DNA of 64,000 bases from Croceivirga sp. (GCA_028284285.1 JANQSA010000035.1:62001-126000); one strand, 5' to 3'; positions 15,370 through 24,349 are shown, counted from the first letter of the stretch. Translations and numbers: made by a program. Notes: a model not told the origin generated them from the letters alone.

Positions 15370-17043
15370 ATGCGTTTCCTTGTTGTATTTATAGTCCTTT
15401 TAACAGTGTCCTTTCCGTTATATGGACAGTCCAATGAGACTACCGTTGATAGCCTTGAGCGGCTGTTGAAGCAGTTTCCCAACCCAACCAAAGAGCGCGT
15501 TGATGCGTTGAACGATTTGGGCTATCGGTACTGGATCGTCAACTCAAACAAATCCATTTCAAATGGCAGGGAAGCGTTGGCATTGGCGGACAAACTGGCC
15601 TATCCACTCGGAATTGCCAAAGCCAAACGCGTGCTCGGAGTGGCCTATTGGACTCATGGCCAACCCAAACTTGCCCTCGAAAACTTGACCGCCTGTCAAA
15701 AGACCTACGAGGAAGTCGGTGATTTGGAAGGTGCCGCCAATTGTTTGATGAACAGTGGGATGGTCTATGCTGACATCGGTGACCTGGATAAAGCGCTGGA
15801 TATTTATGAGAGCGCTATTGAAACGTTTACCCGGCTGGATTTGAAGCCACGTATTGCCACCACCTTCAATAAAATTGGTTCGGTACTCATACAAAAAGAT
15901 CAACTTGCGGAAGCAAAGGAGTATCTCACCAATGCATTGCATATGCATTCCGATGACGATTTTTTCTATGGTATGGCCGAGGCCCATAATCTATTGGGCC
16001 GGTTATTTGTTCTCGAAAATGAGTTGGAACAAGCCGACTACCATTTGAAAAAAGCAACGGCTTTAGGGGAAACAGTAAACGATGTAGACGGATCTATTGG
16101 CAACCTTATACAACATGGGAAAGTACAGCGTCTAAGGGGGGAATACGAAGATTCAGAAAATCATTTGCTGGAGGCGCTGGAAAAAGCCAGGCAAAACAAA
16201 CTGCGCAAATACATTTTGGAAGCCTATCAAGAACTCAAGCTTCTGAAAAAGGAGCAAGGTCAGTTGGAAAAATCACTTTTCTTCTATGATGCATTTATCA
16301 ATTTAAGGGATTCTATCTATAACACGGATAAATCCAGACAGATTGCCGCACTGGAATTCAATAACGAACTAACCAATAAAGAAAAAGAAATTGCATTGCT
16401 TCAGGAAACCAAGCGCTCACGCACATTAATGAATGTTTTTCTGTCTCTTCTCCTGGTGACCCTGGCCATTACGGCATTACTCATGCTACGGCACCAAAAG
16501 CAACGCGAAAAAAAGGAAACCGAACTTTTGAAGTCAAAAGAAGCATTGGCCCAAACAGCCTTGGAAAATGCAGCCTTAAAGCAACGCGAGCTACATCAGC
16601 AGTTAGCGTTTAAAAACAAAGAACTTACCTCCTACACTCTGAATTTCGCGCAAAAAAATGAACTTTTTTCACAGCTGCTCGAAAAAATAAATCTGCTTCA
16701 AGAGGCCACCCCTGCCAAACGAACAAAGATGCTTTCCGAAATAAAGCGTACCCTAAAGCAGCAAGTGAACATAGATAGGGACTGGGAAGATTTCAAACGG
16801 CATTTTGAAGAAGTGCATACCAACTTTTACAGCAGATTAAAAGCACGGCATCCCAGCATAAGCGCAAACGATCTAAAAATTGCTTCGCTTACCCGGCTGA
16901 ATCTGAACATAAAGGAAACGGCCAGTATCCTGGGTATTTCTCCCGAAAGTGTAAAAACCGCACGGTATCGCCTTCGAAAGAAATTGGGAATAGCCCCCGA
17001 AAAAGAGCTTCTGGATTACTTTTTAGAGATCGAAAAAGCGTAG
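15370..17043 (+). CDS. TPR sensor protein with membrane helix and LuxR-like HTH
   Basis: 557 residues in the usual order of this Bacteroidota regulator class: signal peptide (1-20), about seven tetratricopeptide repeats (about 25-300, for example DLDKALDIYESAIETF), one transmembrane helix (about 351-373), a coiled coil (about 375-450) and a C-terminal helix-turn-helix (about 494-557, with SANDLKIASLTRLNLNIKET and ISPESVKTARYRLRKKLGI). The TPRs would lie in the periplasm and the DNA-binding domain in the cytoplasm. Targets and signal are unknown; the divergent secreted-protein gene is the nearest candidate. No kinase or receiver domain is present. Confidence 0.85.
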   Translation: MRFLVVFIVLLTVSFPLYGQSNETTVDSLERLLKQFPNPTKERVDALNDLGYRYWIVNSNKSISNGREALALADKLAYPLGIAKAKRVLGVAYWTHGQPKLALENLTACQKTYEEVGDLEGAANCLMNSGMVYADIGDLDKALDIYESAIETFTRLDLKPRIATTFNKIGSVLIQKDQLAEAKEYLTNALHMHSDDDFFYGMAEAHNLLGRLFVLENELEQADYHLKKATALGETVNDVDGSIGNLIQHGKVQRLRGEYEDSENHLLEALEKARQNKLRKYILEAYQELKLLKKEQGQLEKSLFFYDAFINLRDSIYNTDKSRQIAALEFNNELTNKEKEIALLQETKRSRTLMNVFLSLLLVTLAITALLMLRHQKQREKKETELLKSKEALAQTALENAALKQRELHQQLAFKNKELTSYTLNFAQKNELFSQLLEKINLLQEATPAKRTKMLSEIKRTLKQQVNIDRDWEDFKRHFEEVHTNFYSRLKARHPSISANDLKIASLTRLNLNIKETASILGISPESVKTARYRLRKKLGIAPEKELLDYFLEIEKA

Positions 17044-17278
17044 TCTCGCTGTTATAACCCCTTAGGCTTGTTTTTATTCCGTTAAAACTTTTATTTTTTA
17101 AGATTCTGTTAATTAGATACTTAGGAATTTTTGTCTACCTAATGTTCCCCAAAATTTAAGACCATCCATTTTTTGTCTACTTCAGGTACCGGGTTGTACA
17201 CTACTCGTCTACTCCATTTATTTTCAACATGTTACCCCTGGAAATACTTTTGTCCTCCAAAAATTAAACTATGAAAGT
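17044..17278. other. Intergenic stretch, nothing recognised
   Basis: AT-rich DNA after the TPR regulator. No hairpin with a T run and no protein-like frame. Together with the doubtful small ORF that follows it makes a gap of about 340 bases. Confidence 0.35.
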
Positions 17279-17383
17279 ATGAACAGTCCAAAAAGAACAA
17301 TGGAAGACCGTACGACCGTGAAGGCCATATGGTTAAGAAGAAAAGAAAATATGAAAAGAAAGCTGTACAAAAGACTATTTTAA
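17279..17383 (+). CDS. Possible 34-aa leader peptide
   Basis: An ATG at 17279 opens 34 codons of a very basic peptide (for example KAIWLRRKENMKRKLYKRLF) whose TAA directly abuts the ATG of the sterol-desaturase gene at 17384. Direct stop-start contact would allow translational coupling. No ribosome site or family is seen, so it may be chance. Confidence 0.22.
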   Translation: MNSPKRTMEDRTTVKAIWLRRKENMKRKLYKRLF

Positions 17384-18157
17384 ATGAAAGAAGTTTTGGC
17401 GGGTTTGCCAACACCTATGGAATTGATTTTTAATCCGATATCCTACATCATCTTTGCCATGTATGGAGGATTAATGCTATGGGAGACTCTTTTCCCTGCA
17501 CGACACTTGCCCAAAATCAGGTTTTGGAAACTGAAAGGAATGCTGGCTTTCGCCTTTTTCTTTTTCCTTTCCTCATACCTACCCTTGCTTTGGGATAGCT
17601 ATCTGGCGAATTATCAATTTTTTGATCTCACTGGCTTGGGAACTATTGGTGGAGCCATTGCAGGTATACTGGTGTATGAATTTGGGGTCTATGTATGGCA
17701 CCGTGCCATGCATAAAAGCAATACGCTCTGGAAGATATTCCACCAAATGCACCATAGTGCAGAACGTTTGGACAGCTACGGGGCATTTTACTTTAGTCCT
17801 ATGGATATGATTGGCTTCACCTTTCTGGGAAGTTTGTGCCTGGTGGTAGTAGCCGGATTTACTCCTGAGGCAACCACATTGATCATTTTGGGAACTACAT
17901 TTTTCTCCATTTTTCAGCACAGTAACATCAAAACCCCCACGTGGTTGGGTTACATCATCCAAAGACCAGAGGCTCATGCCATACACCATGCCAGGGGCAT
18001 CCATGCCTATAACTACTCGGATATTTCCTTGTTTGATATCGTGTTTGGAACATTTAAAAACCCAAAAAAATACGAGCATGAATCAGGGTTTTATCCCGGT
18101 GCATCCGATAAGGTATGGGACATGATAACCTTTAAGGATGTAAATAAAAAAGAATAG
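17384..18157 (+). CDS. Sterol desaturase / fatty-acid hydroxylase family membrane protein
   Basis: 257 residues with membrane helices at about 12-27, 48-66, 78-100 and 145-175. The di-iron histidine clusters are complete: HRAMH (about 106-110), HQMHH (about 120-124) and HAIHH (about 198-202), the last in the form EAHAIHHARG. The family uses diiron and oxygen to hydroxylate or desaturate lipids; bacterial members act on fatty acids, carotenoids or sterol-like lipids. The substrate here is unknown. The metalloprotease gene begins 5 bp later, so the two are probably cotranscribed. Confidence 0.9.
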   Translation: MKEVLAGLPTPMELIFNPISYIIFAMYGGLMLWETLFPARHLPKIRFWKLKGMLAFAFFFFLSSYLPLLWDSYLANYQFFDLTGLGTIGGAIAGILVYEFGVYVWHRAMHKSNTLWKIFHQMHHSAERLDSYGAFYFSPMDMIGFTFLGSLCLVVVAGFTPEATTLIILGTTFFSIFQHSNIKTPTWLGYIIQRPEAHAIHHARGIHAYNYSDISLFDIVFGTFKNPKKYEHESGFYPGASDKVWDMITFKDVNKKE

Positions 18158-18162
18158 GCAGT

Positions 18163-19110
18163 ATGGAAACGCGAATAGGGATCGGGTGGAGATTTCGGGC
18201 AATGATTTTTGTATTAGTTGCCATAATGATGACATCCTGTAGCAAAGATGAGGAATTTGAAGGTCCTGTACCCACAAACCCCGAAGAAGGAGAAGAAGAA
18301 GTGATTTTTCTTCCGGTAGTCATCCATGTAGTCAACGCGGGGGAAGAGATTGGGGAAGGCCCTAACCTTTCAGAAGAACGCATTAAAAGGCAAATTGAAA
18401 TTCTTAACGAAGACTTTAGAAGAAAGGAAGGTACCCGAGGATTTAACGACCACCCTGCGGGTGGAGATGCCAAAATTGAATTTGTCCTTGCCAAACAGGA
18501 TCCCAACGGAGCGCCTATCAATGGGATCAATCGAATTGATACTACCCAGGTACAGGTTCCCGTATTGGGGTACAGCCAAAACCATTTTGCGCAATATGCC
18601 TATTGGGACCCCAGTCAATATATCAACATATGGACCACCCCTTTACCGCAATCCACGGAATGTCTGGCATTAGGTGTTGCAACTTTACCAAAAACCGATC
18701 TTCCGGGAATACGACCTTTATCATGGCCAGGACCCAATGATGCGGAAGGTATTTTGATCAATTGGATACACTTCGGAGAATCCAACATAGATTGCCATGC
18801 CAGATATGGCAGGACCCTGACCCATGAAATAGGCCACTATCTGGGTTTGCTGCATCCATGGGGACGTAAGGATTGCCTTCTAAATGATTATTGCGAGGAT
18901 ACTCCCGCGGTAGACCGTGAAGTCTTCGGCAACAAACCTTTTATAGGTTGTGCCGGGGACACCGTAATGATTGGCAATTTTATGAACTGGTCTCATGATG
19001 AGGTTATGAACATCTTTACAAAAGACCAAATAGCCAGGATGCATTATGTATTGGAAAACAGTGAAGGTAGAAAATCACTTACCAGCAGTCCGGCACTGGA
19101 TTTACAGTAA
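18163..19110 (+). CDS. M43-family (pappalysin-like) zinc metalloprotease lipoprotein
   Basis: 315 residues. The signal peptide ends in a lipobox (MMTSC, lipidated Cys at about 26), followed by a Glu/Pro-rich linker. The catalytic site HEIGHYLGLLHPW starts at His221 and fits HExxHxxGxxH; FMNWS, about 60 residues later, is the Met-turn. The N-terminal part (VVIHVVNAGEEIGEGPNLSE and related segments) matches the start of cytophagalysin-type M43 domains. It is expected on the cell surface or in the periplasm. At 315 residues it is a single domain, without the secretion C-terminal domain of larger relatives. Five bp after the sterol-desaturase gene. Confidence 0.9.
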   Translation: METRIGIGWRFRAMIFVLVAIMMTSCSKDEEFEGPVPTNPEEGEEEVIFLPVVIHVVNAGEEIGEGPNLSEERIKRQIEILNEDFRRKEGTRGFNDHPAGGDAKIEFVLAKQDPNGAPINGINRIDTTQVQVPVLGYSQNHFAQYAYWDPSQYINIWTTPLPQSTECLALGVATLPKTDLPGIRPLSWPGPNDAEGILINWIHFGESNIDCHARYGRTLTHEIGHYLGLLHPWGRKDCLLNDYCEDTPAVDREVFGNKPFIGCAGDTVMIGNFMNWSHDEVMNIFTKDQIARMHYVLENSEGRKSLTSSPALDLQ

Positions 19111-19128
19111 TATGACGAAAAGGAATAA

Positions 19129-19326
19129 GATGATCCCGACCATTTCAATCTAAAAATCTGCCTGAATGAAACCCTAAAAAGCCATTATGAAGAGGCTAAA
19201 ACAGAAGGGGACCTGGTAGGTGGCCTGAGAGAGGCAACGGTGAATCTTATTCCTATTGATGAAAGAAAATCCTGAGTCACCCAGCTAATGGAGTTGGAAG
19301 ACCACTTATCCTATTTGGAACAGTGA
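19129..19326 (+). pseudogene. Decayed gene fragment with in-frame stop
   Basis: One frame from just after a TAA (19126-19128) to TGA at 19324-19326 reads like protein (DHFNLKICLNETLKSHYEEA, then VGGLREATVNLIPIDERKS), is broken by a TGA at 19273-19275, and continues VTQLMELEDHLSYLEQ. There is no start codon. Its amphipathic, acidic pattern looks like genuine coding sequence that has lost its start and gained a stop. Parent family not recognised. Confidence 0.4.
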
Positions 19327-19373
19327 TAAATGAAAAATTTGCATCTCACCCCAGCCCACGATTTTTGATATAA

Positions 19374-20099
19374 TTAGCTCTTTTTTATATCCAAAGAATA
19401 TGAAAATTTATCGGCACGATAAAACCCAAGGCAGTACTCCACAGGGCGCTTTCCAGGGTCATAAACCTTTCTGACACGTTGCAATACCGGCTTTTGGGAA
19501 TTAACATTAAGTTTTTTAGCGATAGCTTCCTCTACATTGATTGCGGTAATGGTCTCTCGGGAAAGGTCAACCATGATATTGAAATCCTTTTCAAGAATTT
19601 CATATAGTGGCCTTTGAAAATCTTCTTTACCCGTAAGACCTATTCTTGGATGGAGGTACGAAACAAAATAGACAAACGGGCCATCTTCATCCCCCCTTAA
19701 CCTACAGAGTCTTAAAACCTCTGTTTCTTCCGCGATCTCCAACGCATTGGATACGTTACTATCAGCCTTGACAAAAACCACTTCAATTTCATAATTCACA
19801 AAAGAGATCCCTTTATTGTTCATCTCTTGAGTAAAACTCATCCAATTGTCCAGCTGGGTAGTGATACGCTTTTCCGAGACTTTTGTGCCCACGCCTTTTT
19901 TTCGCTCCAAAAACCCTTCAAAGACCAATTTACCAATAGATTTTCTTACGGTGTTTCTGGAAATACCGAGTCTGTTGGCAATGGCCACTTCATTAGGCAA
20001 CAACTCCCCATCACGATAAGGTGGTTCATCAATCATTTTTCGAAGCAGTCTTTCAACCTGGATATGGAGTGGGACACCACTATGGTGATCTATCTTCAT
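19374..20099 (-). CDS. GntR/HutC-family transcriptional regulator
   Basis: 241 residues. Winged helix-turn-helix at about 5-70 (PLHIQVERLLRKMI, LPNEVAIANRLGISRNTVRK, GFLERKKGVGTKV), then a UTRA effector-binding domain at about 85-235 (LRLCRLRGDEDGPFVYFVSY, VEYCLGFYRADKF near the end). UTRA domains of this subfamily usually bind small carbohydrate phosphates or similar molecules. The gene is divergent from the sugar operon beginning at 20288, and a 26-bp palindrome next to that operon's promoter is the likely binding site. An autoregulated sugar-responsive repressor is the simplest reading. Confidence 0.9.
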   Translation of the reverse strand: MKIDHHSGVPLHIQVERLLRKMIDEPPYRDGELLPNEVAIANRLGISRNTVRKSIGKLVFEGFLERKKGVGTKVSEKRITTQLDNWMSFTQEMNNKGISFVNYEIEVVFVKADSNVSNALEIAEETEVLRLCRLRGDEDGPFVYFVSYLHPRIGLTGKEDFQRPLYEILEKDFNIMVDLSRETITAINVEEAIAKKLNVNSQKPVLQRVRKVYDPGKRPVEYCLGFYRADKFSYSLDIKKS

Positions 20100-20211
20100 T
20101 CGATTGTCTTTTGTCCTGATCTAACATGAACACAAACCCGTTTTCAATGGCTGAAAAGCAAAAATCCAATTTCTTTCAGATTAAAAACTAGGTGAACATA
20201 CATAAAATAAT

Positions 20212-20219
20212 TATATTTG
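20212..20219 (+). promoter_or_regulatory. -7 element (TATATTTG) of the sugar operon
   Basis: Matches TAnnTTTG, 69 bp before the first start codon and directly before the GntR-type palindrome. No clean TTTG was found at the -33 distance. Confidence 0.6.
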
Positions 20220-20220
20220 G

Positions 20221-20246
20221 TATATGTCCATACATATGAACATATA
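20221..20246. promoter_or_regulatory. Predicted GntR operator, 26-bp palindrome
   Basis: Arms TATATGTCCATA and TATGAACATATA are inverted repeats with one mismatched pair and a two-base centre (CA). It begins one base after the -7 element, so a bound repressor would block transcription start. The divergent GntR/UTRA gene is the obvious partner. Confidence 0.7.
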
Positions 20247-20287
20247 AAATTGCAAAATAAAAAAATCCCGTAAAAAGGAGGCCATAT

Positions 20288-20872
20288 ATGAAAGCAAATG
20301 CACACCTGGTTCTTGAAAATGGACCCATTGAGCTTGACTATTCAACAGGTGATCTCAAAGGTTCACAGGTAATCAAAACAGAAAAAAAACTGGGAGAACT
20401 ACAAGGGATATTCCATAACCAAAGCGCTTATGACGCTAAAGACCAGGAAGAGAAGATATATGAGGTTCAGGCCTATTTTCCTGTTGAAAATGGATGGGAA
20501 GGCGGTCTGTATTATGGCAAGACCAGAATATATCCTGGCAAGGTTGGGGATGAATATTATATGACCAAAGGTCATTTTCACCACATATCTAATCGGGGGG
20601 AGTTTTATTGGGGTATTAACGGTGAGGGAATTTTGCTTTTGATGGATCGCGACCGAAACACCTGGGCCGAGAAAATGCATCCTGGAAGTTTGCATTACAT
20701 CAATGGCCATATCGCCCACAGGACCATTAACGTTGGGAACACTCCCTTGGATTTTGGGGCCTGTTGGCCCTCTGATGCAGGCCATGATTATCAGGAAATT
20801 CTTGACAATGGCTTCTCCGCCCGTGTCTTTGAAAAAAAGGGTATTCCAACACTTGTGGATTTTAAAAACTAG
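20288..20872 (+). CDS. Cupin-type glucose-6-phosphate isomerase
   Basis: 194 residues, close to the 189-190 of archaeal cupin phosphoglucose isomerases (PF06560). Metal-binding residues are visible in YMTKGHFHHISNRGEFYWGI (two His and Glu, about 97-116) and in HIAHRTIN (His, about 139-146). The family interconverts glucose-6-phosphate and fructose-6-phosphate in the cytoplasm. An unusually strong AAAAAGGAGG precedes the ATG at a 7-base spacing, rare in this phylum, where initiation seldom uses such sites. First gene of the GntR-controlled operon; the ROK gene starts 6 bp after its stop. Another sugar phosphate could be the true substrate, as a second cupin isomerase follows in the same operon. 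Confidence 0.85.
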   Translation: MKANAHLVLENGPIELDYSTGDLKGSQVIKTEKKLGELQGIFHNQSAYDAKDQEEKIYEVQAYFPVENGWEGGLYYGKTRIYPGKVGDEYYMTKGHFHHISNRGEFYWGINGEGILLLMDRDRNTWAEKMHPGSLHYINGHIAHRTINVGNTPLDFGACWPSDAGHDYQEILDNGFSARVFEKKGIPTLVDFKN

Positions 20873-20878
20873 AAGGCC

Positions 20879-21820
20879 ATGATTGCGGCAGTTGATATTG
20901 GTGGAACTTTTGTCAAGTTGGGTCTGCTCAAAAATCAAAGTGTTTGTATTGAAACGAAGTTTAGTGCCGATTCGGAAGCCCCCTTTGCAGAAACTATACG
21001 GTCAATAGAGCGTGGCATCCTGAATATGCTGGCTAAGCTGGGAAAAGAAAAAAACAAAATCCAGGCAATTGGCATAGGATTTCCGGGCATTGTAGATTCT
21101 AAAAACCTTAAGGTAGTATCGGTCAACCAAAAATTCAATGATGCCGTGCATTTTGATTTTCAAGCCTGGGCCGCAGAAAAATTTCATTGCCCGGTTACCC
21201 TGGAAAATGATGCCAGGATGGCCCTGTTGGGAGAATGGCAGTATGGGGCAGGAAAGGGATTTGACGATATCTGTATGCTCACTTTGGGTACCGGGGTAGG
21301 TTCAGCGGTGTTAGTGGAAGGTAAATTGCTTAAAGGAAAGCACTTTCAAGCCGGCAACTTAGGAGGGCATTTCACTGTCCGCATCAATGGGGCAAAATGT
21401 ACCTGTGGCAATTTTGGTTGTGTAGAGGCAGAGGCTTCTACCTGGATGCTGGGGCAACGGCTCAAATCCGACCTTAGATATGCAAAAAGCCCTTTTAAAG
21501 GAAAGCCTCTTGATTTTAAACTGCTTTTTGATGTTGCCTCGCAAGGCGATCCAATGGCCAATGACATTAAAAAACAGTGTTTAGAGGTCTGGGCCGGTTG
21601 TGTTATCAACCTGATCCATGCCTATGACCCGGAGTTGGTCATACTTGGCGGGGGAGTCATGAAAAGTGCCGATCAAATTGTGCCTTTTGTGGAAAAAAGG
21701 GTCAACGAAAGAGCCTGGACCCCATGGGGAAAAGTAAAAATAGTGCCCTCGAAAATACCGAACAAATCAGCACTTTTAGGAGCAGCCTATACCGTAAAAA
21801 AAATGTTTGATGAAAACTGA
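20879..21820 (+). CDS. ROK-family sugar kinase
   Basis: 313 residues. N-terminal phosphate-binding motif DIGGTFVKLGLL (about 5-16), middle segment LTLGTGVGSAVLVEGKLLKG and the ROK zinc motif CTCGNFGCVEAEAS (about 177-190, CxCGxxGCxE). These are the signatures of ROK glucokinases and related hexose or N-acetylhexosamine kinases; no HTH domain is present, so it is an enzyme and not a repressor. Likely reaction: ATP-dependent 6-phosphorylation of a hexose made or imported by the pathway. Its end overlaps the next start codon by 11 bp. Confidence 0.9.
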   Translation: MIAAVDIGGTFVKLGLLKNQSVCIETKFSADSEAPFAETIRSIERGILNMLAKLGKEKNKIQAIGIGFPGIVDSKNLKVVSVNQKFNDAVHFDFQAWAAEKFHCPVTLENDARMALLGEWQYGAGKGFDDICMLTLGTGVGSAVLVEGKLLKGKHFQAGNLGGHFTVRINGAKCTCGNFGCVEAEASTWMLGQRLKSDLRYAKSPFKGKPLDFKLLFDVASQGDPMANDIKKQCLEVWAGCVINLIHAYDPELVILGGGVMKSADQIVPFVEKRVNERAWTPWGKVKIVPSKIPNKSALLGAAYTVKKMFDEN

Positions 21821-23561
21821 ATTCAGAAAATTGCCCCTGCTCAACATGCCCGAAGAATTGGAAGCTCTTAAGGGCTGGGATGCTATTTGTAGAAGGCTAC
21901 AAAATGAATTGGTCGAAATCAAAAAAAACCGGAAAATCATAGTGATCGACTGCTACCACGGGGTGGATGATGAAGAGCTTTTTAACGAACTTATACAGGC
22001 TTTATCCCCGGCATTTGTTTTGTCATCAAAACAAGCGATGAAAACTGAACCCGAAATCCGTGAAATGGTATATCCGGATGTGACGGATGACCGAATTTTT
22101 GGTCGATTGACGCAGTTACAACTTCAAGATTATTTTGATCCGGAAAAGATTAGTGCGTACCAAAAGGAAATGGATAAGGTGCAGGAGGGTATCCTACTGG
22201 TTTGGGGAATCGGGTCAGCCATCGTACAGCCCCAATCCGATATTCTGATATATGCTGATATGGCGCGATGGGAGATACAACTGCGTATGCGTAAGAAACA
22301 GGTGGATAGTATCGGTCAAACCAACAGGGAGATTGAATACAGCCACTTGTATAAGCAAGGGTATTTTGTGGACTGGAGGGTCTGCAACAGTCACAAAAGA
22401 AATATCATGCCGCGATGGAGTTTCGTTTTGGATACCAATACCCACAGCAAGCCAAAAATGGTCTCCTCAGCAACCTATTTTCAAGCGCTGACATTTGCCG
22501 GCAAGAGGCCGTTTAGCGTTGTTCCTTTCTTTGATCCGGGACCTTGGGGAGGACATTGGATGCAAAAAAAATTCAACCTCGACCCGGAACAGCCCAATTT
22601 TGCATGGTGTTTCAATTGTGTGCCCGAAGAAAACAGCTTGCTGCTGGCTTTTGGTGATGTCATTTTTGAGATCCCATCGATCAACCTGGTGTTTTACAGT
22701 CCCGAAGTTTTGTTGGGAAAGAGGGTCTATGAGCGGTTTGGGGCAGAATTTCCTATCAGATTTGATTTCTTGGATACCATGGGAGGTGGAAACCTAAGCC
22801 TGCAGGTACATCCCACAAAGGAATATATAAAGGCGCATTTTAATATGGCGTACACCCAGGACGAAAGCTATTACATTTTGGATGCAGGTGAAAATGCTGT
22901 TGTATATCTTGGCATAAAGAATGCAACCGAACCGGAAAAGATGATCAATGCGCTTACCGCCGCACAAGAAGAGGGTATTCCTTTTGAAGCGGACGAGTTT
23001 GTGCCGTCATGGCCTGTAAAAAAACATGACCATGTACTCATCCCGGCAGGTACCGTGCACTGTTCCGGCAAGGACAGCATGGTACTCGAAATAAGTGCGA
23101 CACCCTATATATTTACCTTCAAACTATGGGACTGGGGCCGATTGGGAATGGATGGGAAACCACGCCCCATCAATATTGCACATGGTAAAAAAGTCATTGA
23201 CTGGAGTCGGCGAGAGCAATGGACCAAAGATAACCTGATCAACAATGTTGAGGTAGTACGTAAAACCGAAGAGGTTACTGAAGAGCGTACCGGTCTGCAC
23301 CCACTTGAATTTATTGAGACCAGACGACATTGGTTTACGAAACCGGTAAGACATCATACCAGGAACAACCTCAACGTTGTTTGCCTGGTGGAAGGGCAGC
23401 AAATTATCATAGAAAGCCCCACCGGAAACTTTGAGCCATTTACCGTCAATTATGCAGAAACTTTTATAGTACCCGCAGCGGTAGGCGCATATACCATAAG
23501 GCCTTATGGGCCAAGCGTTGGTGAAAAAGTAGCAACCCTTAAGGCATACGTAAGAGAATGA
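21810..23561 (+). CDS. Enlarged class I mannose-6-phosphate-isomerase-like protein
   Basis: 583 residues from the ATG at 21810 (a TTG precedes it), far longer than the 300-390 usual for ManA. The C-terminal half carries the zinc cupin motifs: LSLQVHPTKEYIKAHF (about 330-345) and HVLIPAGTVHCSGKDS (about 408-423). The N-terminal 200 residues are an extra domain with strands KIIVIDCYHG and ILLVWGIGSAIV and a helix YADMARWEIQLRMRKK. This is laid out like a nucleoside-kinase-type P-loop domain, but no Walker A motif remains. Probably isomerises mannose-6-phosphate or an analogue; the role of the N-domain is unknown. Overlaps the kinase gene by 11 bp and the next gene by 4 bp, so tightly coupled. 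Confidence 0.8.
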   Translation: MKTEFRKLPLLNMPEELEALKGWDAICRRLQNELVEIKKNRKIIVIDCYHGVDDEELFNELIQALSPAFVLSSKQAMKTEPEIREMVYPDVTDDRIFGRLTQLQLQDYFDPEKISAYQKEMDKVQEGILLVWGIGSAIVQPQSDILIYADMARWEIQLRMRKKQVDSIGQTNREIEYSHLYKQGYFVDWRVCNSHKRNIMPRWSFVLDTNTHSKPKMVSSATYFQALTFAGKRPFSVVPFFDPGPWGGHWMQKKFNLDPEQPNFAWCFNCVPEENSLLLAFGDVIFEIPSINLVFYSPEVLLGKRVYERFGAEFPIRFDFLDTMGGGNLSLQVHPTKEYIKAHFNMAYTQDESYYILDAGENAVVYLGIKNATEPEKMINALTAAQEEGIPFEADEFVPSWPVKKHDHVLIPAGTVHCSGKDSMVLEISATPYIFTFKLWDWGRLGMDGKPRPINIAHGKKVIDWSRREQWTKDNLINNVEVVRKTEEVTEERTGLHPLEFIETRRHWFTKPVRHHTRNNLNVVCLVEGQQIIIESPTGNFEPFTVNYAETFIVPAAVGAYTIRPYGPSVGEKVATLKAYVRE

Positions 23562-24349
23562 GTAAGGATACCTTCAACACCGGATTGGATTTTTTTCCGA
23601 AGAGCTACCCAATGGGCTTCGAGTACGGCGATGACTGTTTTGGCCCCAAAGTTGAGCTCAGAAAACTGAATGACATCAGAAAAAGCCTTAAAGACCCAAA
23701 TTGCATCGGTCCGGAGATAGTGTATGCCATCGCAATGCACGTAGGTAAAAAAAGGCATTTTGATGTGCTCGAAAAAAAACATCTCCTTTTTGGGGTGGTT
23801 ACTTACGCCGAAGGGCGACTTGGGGAAGAACCCATTAGAAGCCAAGGCCATATCCATAAAAAATCATCTTATGCCAAAGGCTGGTCCACACCGGAAGTTT
23901 ATCAAATCTGGTCGGGCAAAGCCGTAATCTATATGCAAGAGTATGCTGATGACGATCCGGGAAGATGCTTTGCGGTCTACGCCGAACCGGGGGATATTGT
24001 GATAGTACCCCCTTCATGGGCACATGCCACCATTAGTGCCGATTCCAATACCCCTTTGACCTTTGGCGCCTGGTGCGATTATGACTACGGTTTTGAATAT
24101 GAAAAGGTACGGGCGCATAAGGGTCTGGCCTGGTTTCCTATAGTAATGCACAACGGCTCGTTGGAATGGTCGCATAATGACCATTATCTCAAAAGAGAAC
24201 TCGTTTGCAAACGGCCTGAAGGGTATTCACAGTTCAATATTGAGCAGGGAAAATCCATTTACACGCAATTTGAAGAAAATTCAAACTTGTTTGATTTTGT
24301 TCCAAAACCTCATGTGTTGGCCAAGCTATGGGATGGTTTTGTGCCTTGA
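23558..24349 (+). CDS. Second cupin-type phosphoglucose-isomerase-like protein
   Basis: 263 residues; its ATG overlaps the preceding TGA. The cupin metal motif SQGHIHKKSSYAKGWSTPEV (His, His and Glu) and a later PPSWAHATIS (His) match those of the 20288 gene, but the protein is about 70 residues longer at both ends. Same PF06560-like family. It may work on a different sugar phosphate, with the two isomerases acting in sequence. Cytoplasmic. The glycosidase-like lipoprotein gene starts 58 bp downstream of its stop. Confidence 0.8.
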   Translation: MSKDTFNTGLDFFPKSYPMGFEYGDDCFGPKVELRKLNDIRKSLKDPNCIGPEIVYAIAMHVGKKRHFDVLEKKHLLFGVVTYAEGRLGEEPIRSQGHIHKKSSYAKGWSTPEVYQIWSGKAVIYMQEYADDDPGRCFAVYAEPGDIVIVPPSWAHATISADSNTPLTFGAWCDYDYGFEYEKVRAHKGLAWFPIVMHNGSLEWSHNDHYLKRELVCKRPEGYSQFNIEQGKSIYTQFEENSNLFDFVPKPHVLAKLWDGFVP

